This document shows, in pieces, positions 26,222-35,307 of a stretch of 64,000 nt of DNA (position 1 is its first letter; each line of letters begins with the position of its first letter). Source of the stretch: Streptomyces sp. 1222.5 (GTDB lineage: Bacteria; Actinomycetota; Actinomycetes; Streptomycetales; Streptomycetaceae). Below the pieces are notes generated by a model. The model ran no database searches, had not been told where the DNA came from, and saw nothing but the letters and a program-made list of their open reading frames with translations. The DNA lies in the NCBI RefSeq assembly GCF_900105245.1, contig NZ_FNSZ01000001.1, positions 930,001-994,000 of the forward strand. The letters are read 5' to 3'. The position numbers were made by a program, and so were the translations under genes.

Positions 26222-27622
26222 GTGTCCAGTCCCGCACATCCCGTCGACCCCACTCCCCCGCCCACCGGCACCTCCGGTGCGGTCCATCCCGTGGACGAGT
26301 CCCGGCCCCTCGGCCGGATCCTGGTCTTCGGCGTCCAGCACGTCCTCGTCATGGCGGCGACCCCCATCTCCGCGATCTTCCTGATGAGCGCCACCCTACG
26401 GCTCAGCCCCGGGATCACCGTCGATCTGCTCTCGGCGGCCCTGCTGCTGTCCGGGATCGGATCGCTCGTGCAGTCCCTCGGTCCCTGGAAGTTCGGGCCG
26501 CGACTGCCGTTCGTGATGCTGCCGGGCGGCGCGCCCCTGATCCTGTTCATGGCGATCGCGCAGCAGCACGGACTGCGTACGGCCACCGGCGCGGTGATCC
26601 TCACGGCGGCCTTCACCTTCCTGGTGCTGCCGCTGTTCGCACGGCTGCTGAAGTTCTTCCCGCCGCTGGTCATCGGCACGATGATCGTCATCGTCGGCGT
26701 CAACCTCGTGAAGGTCGGCGCGCTGCTGGCCACCGGGCACCCGGGTGCGCCCGGCTTCGGCGATCCGGCGCGACTGGGGCTGGCGTTCGCCACCATCGGC
26801 CTGATCGTCCTGTTCACCCGGTTGCTGCGCGGCATACTGCGGCAACTCGCCGTGTTGCTGGGCCTGGCCGGGGGCACGGCCCTCGCCTTCGCCCTCGGTC
26901 AGGTCCACCTGGACGCGGCGCTCTCGGGCGGGCTGGTCGGCGTACCGCGGCCCTTGCCGTTCGGGGCGCCCGTCTTCGACCTGCTGGCCGCGCTGCCGCT
27001 GATGCTGTACAGCCTCGCGTCCATGGCGGAGGCGACCGGGCAGACCGTCATCAACGCGGAAGCGGTCGGCAAGGACATCGACGTCCGCTCGGACGTGCCG
27101 CGAACCGTACGCGGGGACGCGCTGACCTCTCTGCTCGGCGGTTGCTTCGGGCTGCCGCTGATGGTGACCAGCGGGGAGAACATCGGGATCGTGCGGGTCA
27201 CCGGCGTGCGCAGCCGGTACGTGACGGCCGCCGCGGGCGTGGTCCTCGTCGTCCTCGGTTTCCTCACCCCGGTCGCGCGGGCGATCAGTGTGATGCCCTC
27301 CGCGGTGGTGGGAGGCGCCGCCATGGTCGTCTTCGCGGTGATCACCGTGCTGGGTGTGCAGATGCTGCAACGGGCCCGGCTGGAGGACCACACGTCCATG
27401 GTGACCTGCGCCGTCGCCCTCGCACTGGGGCTGCTGCCGATCCTCGTCCCCGGGGTGTACGCCGGATTCCCGTCCGGCGTACGGATCCTGCTGGAGAGCG
27501 GGGTCGCCGTGGGCGCGTTCGTCGCGGCCGTCCTCAATGTCGTCTTCCACCATCCGTGGCGACGTGGCGAGGCCGTCACGGCCCGGCCGGCCGAGGCGCC
27601 GGGCCCGGCCGCCCGCGTATGA
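26222..27622 (+). CDS. NCS2 family nucleobase (uracil/xanthine) permease
   Basis: A 466-residue permease with 12-14 hydrophobic segments. Family landmarks include VFGVQHVLVM near the start, NAEAVGKDID and TSGENIGIVRVTGVRSRYV in the second half, the last being a hallmark of the NCS2 (uracil/xanthine/uric acid) group. It should import a purine or pyrimidine base with protons. The amidohydrolase that follows after 66 bp looks like a guanine-type deaminase, so a purine such as guanine, 8-oxoguanine or xanthine is the likely cargo. The start is a GTG. A clear palindrome lies upstream. Confidence 0.88.
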   Translation: MSSPAHPVDPTPPPTGTSGAVHPVDESRPLGRILVFGVQHVLVMAATPISAIFLMSATLRLSPGITVDLLSAALLLSGIGSLVQSLGPWKFGPRLPFVMLPGGAPLILFMAIAQQHGLRTATGAVILTAAFTFLVLPLFARLLKFFPPLVIGTMIVIVGVNLVKVGALLATGHPGAPGFGDPARLGLAFATIGLIVLFTRLLRGILRQLAVLLGLAGGTALAFALGQVHLDAALSGGLVGVPRPLPFGAPVFDLLAALPLMLYSLASMAEATGQTVINAEAVGKDIDVRSDVPRTVRGDALTSLLGGCFGLPLMVTSGENIGIVRVTGVRSRYVTAAAGVVLVVLGFLTPVARAISVMPSAVVGGAAMVVFAVITVLGVQMLQRARLEDHTSMVTCAVALALGLLPILVPGVYAGFPSGVRILLESGVAVGAFVAAVLNVVFHHPWRRGEAVTARPAEAPGPAARV

Positions 27623-27688
27623 GCGCCGCCTGCCGCACCCCCACCACGACCAGCCGTCCGCAGCTCTGCCCGCAGCCTACGGAGAACC

Positions 27689-29194
27689 ATGACCGACCCC
27701 ACCCACGACCTGCTCCGCCACGACACGCTGCTGCTGGTCCCCGGCGTGACGCTGACCCCCGACGGCCCGCTGGACCGGCACGCCGTCCTGGTGCGGGACG
27801 GTGTCTTCGATGACGTCGGCCCCGTCGAACGACTCCTGCGCACCCACCCGTCGCTGACACCCGTGCGGCTGCCGGAGCACGTGCTGATGCCCGGCTTCGT
27901 CGACACGCACCACCATCTGACCCAGAGCTTCGGCGGCGCCCTCGCCTTCGGGGAGCCGTCGGAGATCTTCCGGCGGGTGTGGGTGCCCCTGGAACGCGCC
28001 CTGGACGAGGAATCGGCCTACGTCGCCGCCAAGTTGGCCGCGCTGGAGTCGCTGAGGGGCGGCTTCACGACCGTCGCCGAGTCCGGCACCCGAGCCGCCG
28101 TGGACGTCGACGTGGTGGCCTCGGCCACGCGGGACGCGGGCATCCGCTGCCTGCTAGGACTCGTCTGCAACGACGCCTCGGACGGCACCGGCGAGGACGC
28201 CGACCCGCGGGCCGTGCTCGCCGCCGCCGAGAGGCATCTGGCGCGCTACGGCGGCGGCGACCTCGTCCACCCGTCGCTCGCCGTGTCGGTGCCGGAGGCG
28301 GCCACCGCGTCCACCCTGGCGGCCACGGCACGGCTCGCCGCCGAGGCGGGAGCGGTGGTGCAGATCCACGTGAACGAACACCTCGTCGCCGTCGAGCGGT
28401 CCCTGGTCCGGCACGGGCTGCGGCCGCTGGAGCATCTGCGCCAAGTCGGCGCACTCGGCCCGCAGTTGCTGGCCGCGCACGCCACCCTGCTCACGCCGTC
28501 GGAGGTGACGCTGCTCGCCGACAGCGGCGCCGCGGTGAGCTACAACCCGGTGGCAAGCGCCTGGAAGGGCAACGCGGTCGCCCCGGCGACCGCGTTCGCC
28601 GAGCGTGGTGTCCGGTTCGGGCTGGGCACGGACGGCACGCGCGGGGACGGTTTCCGGCTCGCGGACGCGGCCGAGTTCGCGCAGCGGCTCACCTACGGCC
28701 TGGCCAGCGGCGACTCGTCCTGCGGTGCCGGCTGGACCTGGCTGGAACGGGCCACCGCGGGCGGTGCCGAGGCGGCCGGACTCGGTGGGCTCACCGGGCG
28801 CGTCGCCCCGGGCGCCGCCGCGGACTTCCTGCTCGTGGACGTCGGCGGGCCGGAGATGCAGCCGTCCTGGGACCTTCCCTGGGAGCTGGTCCGGCGGGGC
28901 AACCGGGACCAGCTCACCGCGGTGTTCGTCGCCGGCCGGCTGCGGCTGTGGCGGGGCTGGCCGTCGGACTGGGACGGCCCGGCCCTGGTGCGCCGGGCCG
29001 CCGCGCTGGGCCGGCGGGTGGTACGGCGGGCGCAGGTGGTCCGGGCCCACCCGACCTCGGTGGCCGCGAGGAACCGCGGGGCGACGGTGCCCTCCCCGTG
29101 CCCCGGATCCTCCCCCGACGCGGCAGGGTCCGCCGTAGCGGCAACGGCCGCCCCCGTCACGGCTCCCGCGCGTCCCGAGGGCTGTCCGCGATGA
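27689..29194 (+). CDS. amidohydrolase, guanine/8-oxoguanine deaminase-like
   Basis: A 501-residue metal-dependent hydrolase. The first metal ligands are in MPGFVDTHHHLTQSF (HxH). Further ligands are in IHVNEH and AAHATLL, and the catalytic Asp is in LGTDGTRGDG. This is the pattern of the TrzN/ATZ/guanine deaminase branch, which removes amino groups from purines and triazines. The upstream nucleobase permease supports a purine substrate; 8-oxoguanine, guanine or isoguanine are possible. The C-terminal 50 residues are a low-complexity Ala/Pro tail. Its stop overlaps the next start by four bases (ATGA), so translation is coupled. Confidence 0.82.
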   Translation: MTDPTHDLLRHDTLLLVPGVTLTPDGPLDRHAVLVRDGVFDDVGPVERLLRTHPSLTPVRLPEHVLMPGFVDTHHHLTQSFGGALAFGEPSEIFRRVWVPLERALDEESAYVAAKLAALESLRGGFTTVAESGTRAAVDVDVVASATRDAGIRCLLGLVCNDASDGTGEDADPRAVLAAAERHLARYGGGDLVHPSLAVSVPEAATASTLAATARLAAEAGAVVQIHVNEHLVAVERSLVRHGLRPLEHLRQVGALGPQLLAAHATLLTPSEVTLLADSGAAVSYNPVASAWKGNAVAPATAFAERGVRFGLGTDGTRGDGFRLADAAEFAQRLTYGLASGDSSCGAGWTWLERATAGGAEAAGLGGLTGRVAPGAAADFLLVDVGGPEMQPSWDLPWELVRRGNRDQLTAVFVAGRLRLWRGWPSDWDGPALVRRAAALGRRVVRRAQVVRAHPTSVAARNRGATVPSPCPGSSPDAAGSAVAATAAPVTAPARPEGCPR

Positions 29195-29901
29195 GCGGCG
29201 GCATGCTCGCGGTGCTGGCGCTGACCGTCGCGGCGGCCGCGTTCGTGCAGGGCGCCAGCGGCCTGGGGTTCGCGCTGATCGTGGCCCCGGTCGCGGGACT
29301 GCTCGACCCGGGTCTGCTGCCGGTGTTCGTGCTGACGGCGATGATCCCGCTCAACCTGTACGTCGCCTGGCGCGAACGGCACAGCCTCGACCTGCGTGGC
29401 GCCCGGTGGATCACGGCGGCCCGGCTGGCGGCGACGCCGGCGGGACTGGCGCTGCTGTGGGCGATCCCGGAGAGCGACCTCGGGGCCGTGGTCGGAGCGG
29501 CCACCGTACTGGCGGCCGTGGTCAGCCTGGTCGTGCCCGCCTTCGCGCCGGGGCCCGGCGCCTACATGGGCGCCGGACTCGTCACCGGCCTGACGGAGAC
29601 GGCGACCGGGGTGGGCGGGCCGCCTCTCGCCCTCGTCTACCAGCACCGGCCGCCCGGGGAGCTGCGGGCCACGGTCGCCGTCTGCTTCCTGGTCGGCGAA
29701 GTCGCCTCCCTCTGCCTGCTGTTCGTCACCGGGCGGGGCCGCGCGGCGGACATGGGCTGGGCGCTGCTGCTGCTGCCCGCGCTCGCGGCGGGGGCCTGGC
29801 TGAGCCGGCTGGTGCACCAGCGCGTGGACACGCGGAGGATGCGCGCCTTCGTCCTCGTCTTCGCGCTGGTGTCGGGGGTGGTGCTGATGGCGGGCACCTG
29901 A
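29191..29901 (+). CDS. TauE/SafE family membrane exporter
   Basis: A 236-residue membrane protein with about eight hydrophobic segments. The start LALTVAAAAFVQGASGLGFAL and the middle GLVTGLTETATGVGGPPLALVY are the two half-repeats of the TauE/SafE (sulfite exporter) fold, each with the G(F/L)(G/T)G(V/A)GG-type motif. The family moves organic or inorganic anions. It is translationally coupled to the amidohydrolase, so it may export a product of purine breakdown; this is inference. It is convergent with the LacI gene, 15 bp away. Confidence 0.85.
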   Translation: MSGGMLAVLALTVAAAAFVQGASGLGFALIVAPVAGLLDPGLLPVFVLTAMIPLNLYVAWRERHSLDLRGARWITAARLAATPAGLALLWAIPESDLGAVVGAATVLAAVVSLVVPAFAPGPGAYMGAGLVTGLTETATGVGGPPLALVYQHRPPGELRATVAVCFLVGEVASLCLLFVTGRGRAADMGWALLLLPALAAGAWLSRLVHQRVDTRRMRAFVLVFALVSGVVLMAGT

Positions 29902-29916
29902 CCGGGCGAGTCCGCC

Positions 29917-31038
29917 TCAGTCGGCGGTCCGTTCCGGTCCCCCGGCCGGGCCCGGCACCGCCCGGTCGTCGGGGCCGGCCAGGTGCGGCCGGCGCAGTGA
30001 CGAGGCACGCGGGACCAGCCGGGGCTCGGGCGCGGGCCTCACGCGCCCGGCGGCCGGCGACTCCCCCTCGCCGAGGGGGCGTCCGCCGCCCAGCCGGGCG
30101 AGCAGCAGCTCCACCGCGTCCCCGGCGGCCCGGTCCAGGCGCAGGTCGACCGCGGTGAGCGGCGGCTCGCAGGTCCGGGCCCGCAGTCCGTCGTACCGGG
30201 TGACGACCATGACGTCGTCGGGTACGCGGCGTCCCGCCTCGCGCAGCGCCCGTACGGCACCGACGGCGAAGGCGTCGACGAGGACGCACAGCGCGTCGAC
30301 GTCCGGGTGTTCGGCGAGCAGCGCGGCACAGCGCTCGTATCCGGCCTGTTCGCCGCCGTCCTCCGGCACGCAGGCGACGACCGGCGGCCAGCCGTGTGCG
30401 GCCGCCGCCCGTTCGTAGGCCGCGCGGGCGTCGACCGCGGAGTGGCGGGTGCCCGCGCCGACGACGAGCGCGGGGTGCCGGGCGCCCTGCGCGCGCAGGT
30501 GCTCCAGCAGCAGGTCGACGACCTTGCCGCCGTGCAGGTCCACGTAGGGTGCGTCGTCGTCGGGGCCGGTGGGCCGGCCCAGGGCGACGTACGGCAGGCC
30601 GCGCTCGCGCAGTTGGGCCACGGCCGGGTCGTCCGCCTCGGGTTCGACCACGATCGCGCCGTCGATGTCCACCGAGTACAGGGCGGACGCGGACTGCACG
30701 GGCGGGATCAGCACGAGGGCGTACTCGTGGACGAGGGCCCGCTCGGCGGCCGCCGCGGCCACCTCCATGTAGAACCCCAGGCGCGAGGGGCCGCCGGCCA
30801 CCGCGAAGGGCATGGAGGAGGCGAGCGCGATGGCCCTGGCCTGCCCCCGGCGCAGCCGCTGGGCGCGCAGGTTGGGCCGGTAACCCAGTTCCGCCGCGAC
30901 CCGCTTGATGCGCTCGCGGGTGCGGGGGTCGACCTTGCCGATGCCGTTGAGAGCGTGGGACACCGTGGTACGCGACACCGACGCCGCCTCGGCGACGTCG
31001 GCGATCGTGGGCCGGCGGTCGCCTCGGGGCATGGTCAT
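29917..31038 (-). CDS. LacI family transcriptional regulator
   Basis: A 373-residue regulator. The N-terminal HTH and hinge read TIADVAEAASVSRTTVSHALNG and VDPRTRERIKRVAAELGYRPN. The rest is a periplasmic-binding-protein-like sensor: AIVVEPEADDPAVAQLRERG, VVTRYDGL and so on. It is longer than usual, with a basic, Arg-rich tail at the end. LacI regulators normally bind sugars or nucleosides. It is convergent to the purine operon, which it might control by binding at the 26147 palindrome, though that is only a guess; no LacI-type operator was found in its own upstream region. Starts at 31038 and 31056 are both possible. Confidence 0.85.
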   Translation of the reverse strand: MTMPRGDRRPTIADVAEAASVSRTTVSHALNGIGKVDPRTRERIKRVAAELGYRPNLRAQRLRRGQARAIALASSMPFAVAGGPSRLGFYMEVAAAAAERALVHEYALVLIPPVQSASALYSVDIDGAIVVEPEADDPAVAQLRERGLPYVALGRPTGPDDDAPYVDLHGGKVVDLLLEHLRAQGARHPALVVGAGTRHSAVDARAAYERAAAAHGWPPVVACVPEDGGEQAGYERCAALLAEHPDVDALCVLVDAFAVGAVRALREAGRRVPDDVMVVTRYDGLRARTCEPPLTAVDLRLDRAAGDAVELLLARLGGGRPLGEGESPAAGRVRPAPEPRLVPRASSLRRPHLAGPDDRAVPGPAGGPERTAD

Positions 31039-31383
31039 GCGCCCATCTTGCCTCAACCGCCGGGTGCCGGGACCGGCACCCTCGCCCGCCCCACCGCACT
31101 CCGTCGACGGCGCGCCCCCACTGGTGCAGGGCGGCCCATGAGCTTGCCCCGGTCACGGAGAGTCGCGGCCGATGACCCGACGCCGATCTCAGCTCCACTC
31201 TTCTTGCTCTGCCGGAGGCACCGGTACTCGCCGTTCGTGCGGGCCGCGTGCGACATCCATGCCGTACCAGCGCTGCCCGTCCCCGTCAGCGGCCTCGGCG
31301 CCTGAGACGCAGGGCGCCGAGCAGCTGGGTGAGTACCCTGAGCGCCGCCTGCCGGCGGACGGGCTTGCGGGACCGGACGGAGG
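31039..31383. other. stretch without an intact gene upstream of the LacI regulator
   Basis: This holds the likely promoter region of the LacI gene and then sequence with no recognisable coding signal. It borders the decayed NACHT-type fragment, so part of it may be worn-out sequence of that gene. Confidence 0.4.
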
Positions 31384-31833
31384 GATGAGGCCCAGGCCGT
31401 CGTCGCCGACCAACGGTTGCGCAGTTACGAGTTCGTGCACGCGACCTTCGGTGAGTATGTGACCGCTCGGCTCCTGGACCACGCGCTGCTCCTTCTGCCG
31501 ACGCGGTTCCGGGAAGCAGAACGACTTCCGGATGACGCCGAGTTGTACGCACTGCTGTCCTTCACTCCGCTGACCGACCGGGCGCAGGTCGTTCAGAATC
31601 TTGCCGACATGCTTGACACCTGCCCGGACGAGGAGCGGGCGGAGCTGTCGGCTCTGCTCGTCCAGTTGTTCCGGGGAGTGCGGTGGGAGGGCACCCACCG
31701 CACGGACCACCCGCATGCACCGACACGCCGGACCAGGCCGTACCGCGACGCCGCCGGCCGGGACCTCGCCCGAAAACCGGCAGGTCAGCAGCTCCTACCG
31801 GCCGTGGCTTGGCACCTCCTCCGGGGCACGTAG
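31384..31833 (+). pseudogene. C-terminal remnant of a NACHT/STAND-type NTPase
   Basis: The frame reads DEAQAVVADQRLRSYEFVHATFGEYVTARLLDHALL, then DDAELYALLSFTPLTDRAQVVQNLADML and ALLVQLFRGVRW. The (L)RxYEF(L/V)HATFGEY..ARLL block followed by LYALLSFxxLTxR is what I know from the helical region behind the NACHT ATPase of streptomycete conflict proteins. No NTPase domain precedes it, no start codon with a ribosome site is present, and the end looks frameshifted (an Arg-rich tail where relatives have PARHAAYSANL-like sequence). It is a broken gene, not a working one. Confidence 0.65.
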
Positions 31834-32041
31834 CGACTCTCGCTGAACCCCAGTGCCGGGAGGGGAAGGAAGACTCGATCCCGCACCGCCCATCAGGGCG
31901 CCTCGGGGCGGGGCGCGGGCGCCGTCCTGCGAACCGGCGAAGACCGGCGGCGAAGGTGGAGGGCAAGCGCGCCGATCACCATCGGCGTCCGTCGGCACCT
32001 CTACCGTGCTGGCTTGTACGCACTCGCCCAGGTGAGGAGGG

Positions 32042-33703
32042 GTGTTGCCGGATCAGCCGCGGGAAGGACCCGCAGCCAGTGAGAGCGGTCTGTCCCTGTG
32101 GGTCTGGTCCTTGCTCGGGCTGTTCGCCGCCTGTGTGCCCGGGGCACTCCTCGTGGTGGAGAAGTCGGGCTCCGCGCTGTCCCCCGCACCGCTCGTACTG
32201 GTCATTCTCGCAGCTCTGGCCGGCTACCTGGTGGCCGTGCGGGTCGTGATCAGGGACAGATTCGGGCAGCGTCCGCGGCGGGCCCGACTGCTGGTGTGGG
32301 CCGTAGCTGCTGGTCTTTTCCTCGGCAGCGTGGCGGTGCTCTTCGCGTTCCGTCCCCCGCCGCCCCCTCTTACCCGGATGAGCGGGGCGCGTGACGTGGC
32401 CGTAGTCGGTTTCGCCGGCCACGACGGACGGCCGGACAAACGAGTACTGGCCGATGTCGCGGCAGACTTCACCCATGCCATGGCGGGGCGGATCCCCACC
32501 GCCGGCGCCGTACGCGACTACACCGGCGAGGTTTCGCTGCCGCTCACTCAACTGGAGGAAGCACACCGCGACGCACTGGAGCACGAGACCTCCAGGTTCG
32601 CGGACGAGAGCGACGCCGAGATCGTGGTGAGCGGTCTGGTGGCCACGGACCCGGCCGGCCAGACCACACTGCGGCCGGCCGTCTACGTCAGGGCCGACCA
32701 GGTCCCCGACGCACCCGAACTCGCGAGCTGGTTCCTGGGCGCACCGATCCTCATGGCACGCGGCTGGGAGTCGGCGCAAGGACGTGCTCAACTTCGCACG
32801 GAACTGACGCGGCAGATCGGAACCCTGGCGCAGTTCATGGACGCGCTGGACACGTGGCGCAACGGCCGCCCCGCCAGGGCTGTCCAGATTCTGAACGGTC
32901 TACTCGACCCGACGCGGCGGAGCGGCACCGACTCCTTGGTACCCCTTGACCTGCTGCGGCTGTTCCATGGCCATGCCGCCGAAGCGCAGGCCGTGGGCGA
33001 GCCGGCAGACGGTCGGCAGAAGCTGCTGCAGCAGGCGCGCACCGATTACCTCACCATCGACGACGGCTCCGCGGCCGGCCGGCGTGCCGCGCTCAGCCTG
33101 CAGTACAACGCCTATCTGCGGGCCCGGAACGGCGCACAGGGCTGCGAGCCGGGGAACGTCAACGGCAGAGAACTCGCCGACATCTCCCGGGCCCTGCGCG
33201 CCCTCGCCCAGGACCGCCGGTTGGGCGAACTGGGACGGCTCAGGGCCACGGTGAACCTTGCGCAGGCCGAACAGTGCCGTATCACCGCCCATCTGGCCAA
33301 GGACAACGGTGCAGTGCAACGGGCCGTGGCACCAGCGTTGAAGGCGCCGGACATCACCGGCTCCACCGACATCCGGGCGCTGGCGGCGGCCATCGCCGCC
33401 GTCAACGCGAACGACCGGGGCGACGTGACATCAGCGATCCGATACATCCGCCTGGCCATCGCCAACGGGCAGGATCTGCAGCAGCGAGCTGTCTGGCACG
33501 GCCTGCTGGCGACCTGGAGCCTGGCCCGCTGCGACCTTCGAACCGGCCGTACCGCCACACAGGACGCCCTGGCCCAGTTGGCCGCGGCCGAACGCGCGGG
33601 CAGGACGAGCCCCCAGCTCCACCACCAGCTCGAACAGGCTTTCACGACGCAGCTGTCCGGCGCCGAAAGACGCTGCGGCGCGGTCGGACAAGAAACGAGG
33701 TGA
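32042..33703 (+). CDS. membrane protein with extracytoplasmic TolB-N-like and TPR-like regions
   Basis: A 553-residue protein I cannot assign to a named family. Three hydrophobic segments lie at about 17-40, 47-68 and 82-102 (LWVWSLLGLFAACVPGALLVV; LVILAALAGYLVAV; LLVWAVAAGLFLGSVAVLFAF). The next 150 residues (DVAVVGFAGHDG ... RFADESDAEIVVSGLVATDP ... LRPAVYVRADQ) follow the strand-helix pattern of TolB-N/FlgO-like domains. The last 300 residues are helical hairpins like TPRs (FMDALDTWRNGRPARAVQILNGLLD). A strong AGGAGG precedes the GTG start. The next gene, a lipoprotein, begins two bases after its stop, so they form an operon. It is flanked by two dead STAND genes. An envelope-linked sensor or effector is possible. 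Confidence 0.6.
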   Translation: MLPDQPREGPAASESGLSLWVWSLLGLFAACVPGALLVVEKSGSALSPAPLVLVILAALAGYLVAVRVVIRDRFGQRPRRARLLVWAVAAGLFLGSVAVLFAFRPPPPPLTRMSGARDVAVVGFAGHDGRPDKRVLADVAADFTHAMAGRIPTAGAVRDYTGEVSLPLTQLEEAHRDALEHETSRFADESDAEIVVSGLVATDPAGQTTLRPAVYVRADQVPDAPELASWFLGAPILMARGWESAQGRAQLRTELTRQIGTLAQFMDALDTWRNGRPARAVQILNGLLDPTRRSGTDSLVPLDLLRLFHGHAAEAQAVGEPADGRQKLLQQARTDYLTIDDGSAAGRRAALSLQYNAYLRARNGAQGCEPGNVNGRELADISRALRALAQDRRLGELGRLRATVNLAQAEQCRITAHLAKDNGAVQRAVAPALKAPDITGSTDIRALAAAIAAVNANDRGDVTSAIRYIRLAIANGQDLQQRAVWHGLLATWSLARCDLRTGRTATQDALAQLAAAERAGRTSPQLHHQLEQAFTTQLSGAERRCGAVGQETR

Positions 33704-33704
33704 C

Positions 33705-34613
33705 ATGAACAGGCAACTGGCTGGGTGGCTGGCCGGGACGTGCGTTCTCCTCCTGGGCTGTCAGGCACAACGCCATTCCCCAGCGTTGCCCACCAAAACG
33801 GCAGCCGCGCTCTCCCCGACCACCGCCAGTCCGACGGCGTCAGCGCTGGAACTGCTGCTTGCCCAGCAGTTCGACATGGGGATGAGCGGCGCCGGTCCGC
33901 ACGGCTGTCTCGACGACCTGGCCTTGATCAAGCACCGGCCTTCGGCCGGCCACCCCCTGGCCTGGGTGTCGTCCTATGTCGAAATGGCCGACAAGGTCAC
34001 GGTACGCCTGGGCAGAGAGACCCTGCTCTGCCTGTCCGGTTTCCCGAAGGACAAGCCGGTCACGATCACGGTGCGGGCGGGAGGACGTCAATACACCGTG
34101 CCGGTGCGACATGTGGCGAAGGATCACGCCGCGCCTCCGGACGACAACGCCCTGTTCGACGGGCGCACCATCGACGTCGAGGACGCCGGTGATGATCTTC
34201 AAGAGAGCACATTCTGGCGGTTTCTGCCCGCCGACCCGGCTCGCAAGTCCGTCGCCCTCGCCGGCCGACTGCCTCTGACAGCGATGGCCGGCACGGTCGA
34301 GAGCAGCTATGAGGTACCGCTGAGCTGGGAACAGGGTGCGGCGTCCCTGGAGAAGTGGGAGCGCACGAGAAAGATCGCGGTGTTCGGCTACCCGGTCGGC
34401 GCAACGGTGCCCATCGGTCTCTATCGAGTGGGCCGGCAAGGGCAGGAAGCGGTGCTGGAACGGACGGTCGGCCACGTCGTCATGCCGGCTTCCCGGGTCG
34501 CCCTCTTCACCGTACCGAGGGACGTCTTCCGTCTGGTGAGCGAAGAGCCGTCGGCGGGTGAGGATTCCCACTGCCTGTCCGTGCCACAGGAGCGCCAGGC
34601 ATGCATGGGGTAA
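33705..34613 (+). CDS. lipoprotein of unknown function, partner of the upstream membrane protein
   Basis: A 302-residue protein with a lipoprotein signal peptide: a short basic start, a hydrophobic core, and the lipobox LLLGC at residues 15-19. A Ser/Thr/Ala/Pro linker follows. The mature region has beta-rich segments (KVTVRLGRETLLCLSGFPKDKPVTITVRAGG) and Cys residues that could pair (CLDDL, LLCLSG; CLSVPQERQAC at the very end). No enzyme motif was recognised. It is coupled to the membrane protein and faces the same side of the membrane as that protein's TPR-like part, so the two probably act together. Confidence 0.65.
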   Translation: MNRQLAGWLAGTCVLLLGCQAQRHSPALPTKTAAALSPTTASPTASALELLLAQQFDMGMSGAGPHGCLDDLALIKHRPSAGHPLAWVSSYVEMADKVTVRLGRETLLCLSGFPKDKPVTITVRAGGRQYTVPVRHVAKDHAAPPDDNALFDGRTIDVEDAGDDLQESTFWRFLPADPARKSVALAGRLPLTAMAGTVESSYEVPLSWEQGAASLEKWERTRKIAVFGYPVGATVPIGLYRVGRQGQEAVLERTVGHVVMPASRVALFTVPRDVFRLVSEEPSAGEDSHCLSVPQERQACMG

Positions 34614-34784
34614 ACCGCGCCCTCGAGTCCCGCAGGGATTGCGCCACCGTCGGCAGGGAACAACCGACGGCCGACTCTGCGAGTCCTATGGCTGCGAGGC
34701 GGCCGTCCGGTCGGCACCGGCGGGCAATCCGCATGCCGCCGGTGCTGCACAGCGGCGTCCGCCTCGACCCTTCGGGCGGGGCGC

Positions 34785-35051
34785 AGTGGCTGGACGATGG
34801 AGCGGACGCAGTCGCCGCGCGCGGCGGCCACCCTGACGGCCCGGCTGGTGATCACGACGAGGCTCTGTCCGGCACCGGGCAGCAGATCGTGCACGTGATC
34901 GGCGTCATCGGCGTTGTCCGGCGCCACGATCGCGCGCCGCGAGATCCACACGGGGAATTGGCCACCGGGGAATGGCGGCGGTCAGCAGGTGCGCGGCGTG
35001 CACAGCCGACGCGGACTCGCCCACGCCGCCCATGCCGTCGACCGCCAGCAC
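34785..35051 (-). pseudogene. frameshifted NB-ARC (AfsR/STAND-type) NTPase remnant
   Basis: From 35051 downward one frame reads VLAVDGMGGVGESASAVHAA, the NB-ARC P-loop (normally GMGGVGKT/S) with the key Lys changed to Glu. It soon loses sense. A second frame then reads IVAPDNADDADHVHDLLPGAGQSLVVITSR, which is the kinase-2 (LDNA) plus sensor (VVTSR) region of AfsR-like NB-ARC proteins. Parts between P-loop and kinase-2 are missing, and the rest of the protein is gone. Both the frameshift and the lost Lys mean it is dead. Confidence 0.7.
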
Positions 35052-35307
35052 TCCGTCCGGTCAGGTCACGCGGCTGCCGTGGAAACCCCGCCGGCTCCTC
35101 ACTCCGCACCCTACTCATAAGTGATCTTGTGACGGAAGGCGGAGATGCCGTATGAGCAGGCACGAATCAGGAATCCAGGCTTCCGGCCGGTCCGCATGCA
35201 TGCCCCTTGATCACCCCGGTCCGGTCGCCATCCGCTTGGTGCGGTTCGCGCGATGGTGCGACGCTTGGGGGGGAGAGGTGCCCGACGAGGGGATTCCTGG
35301 AGGGCCG

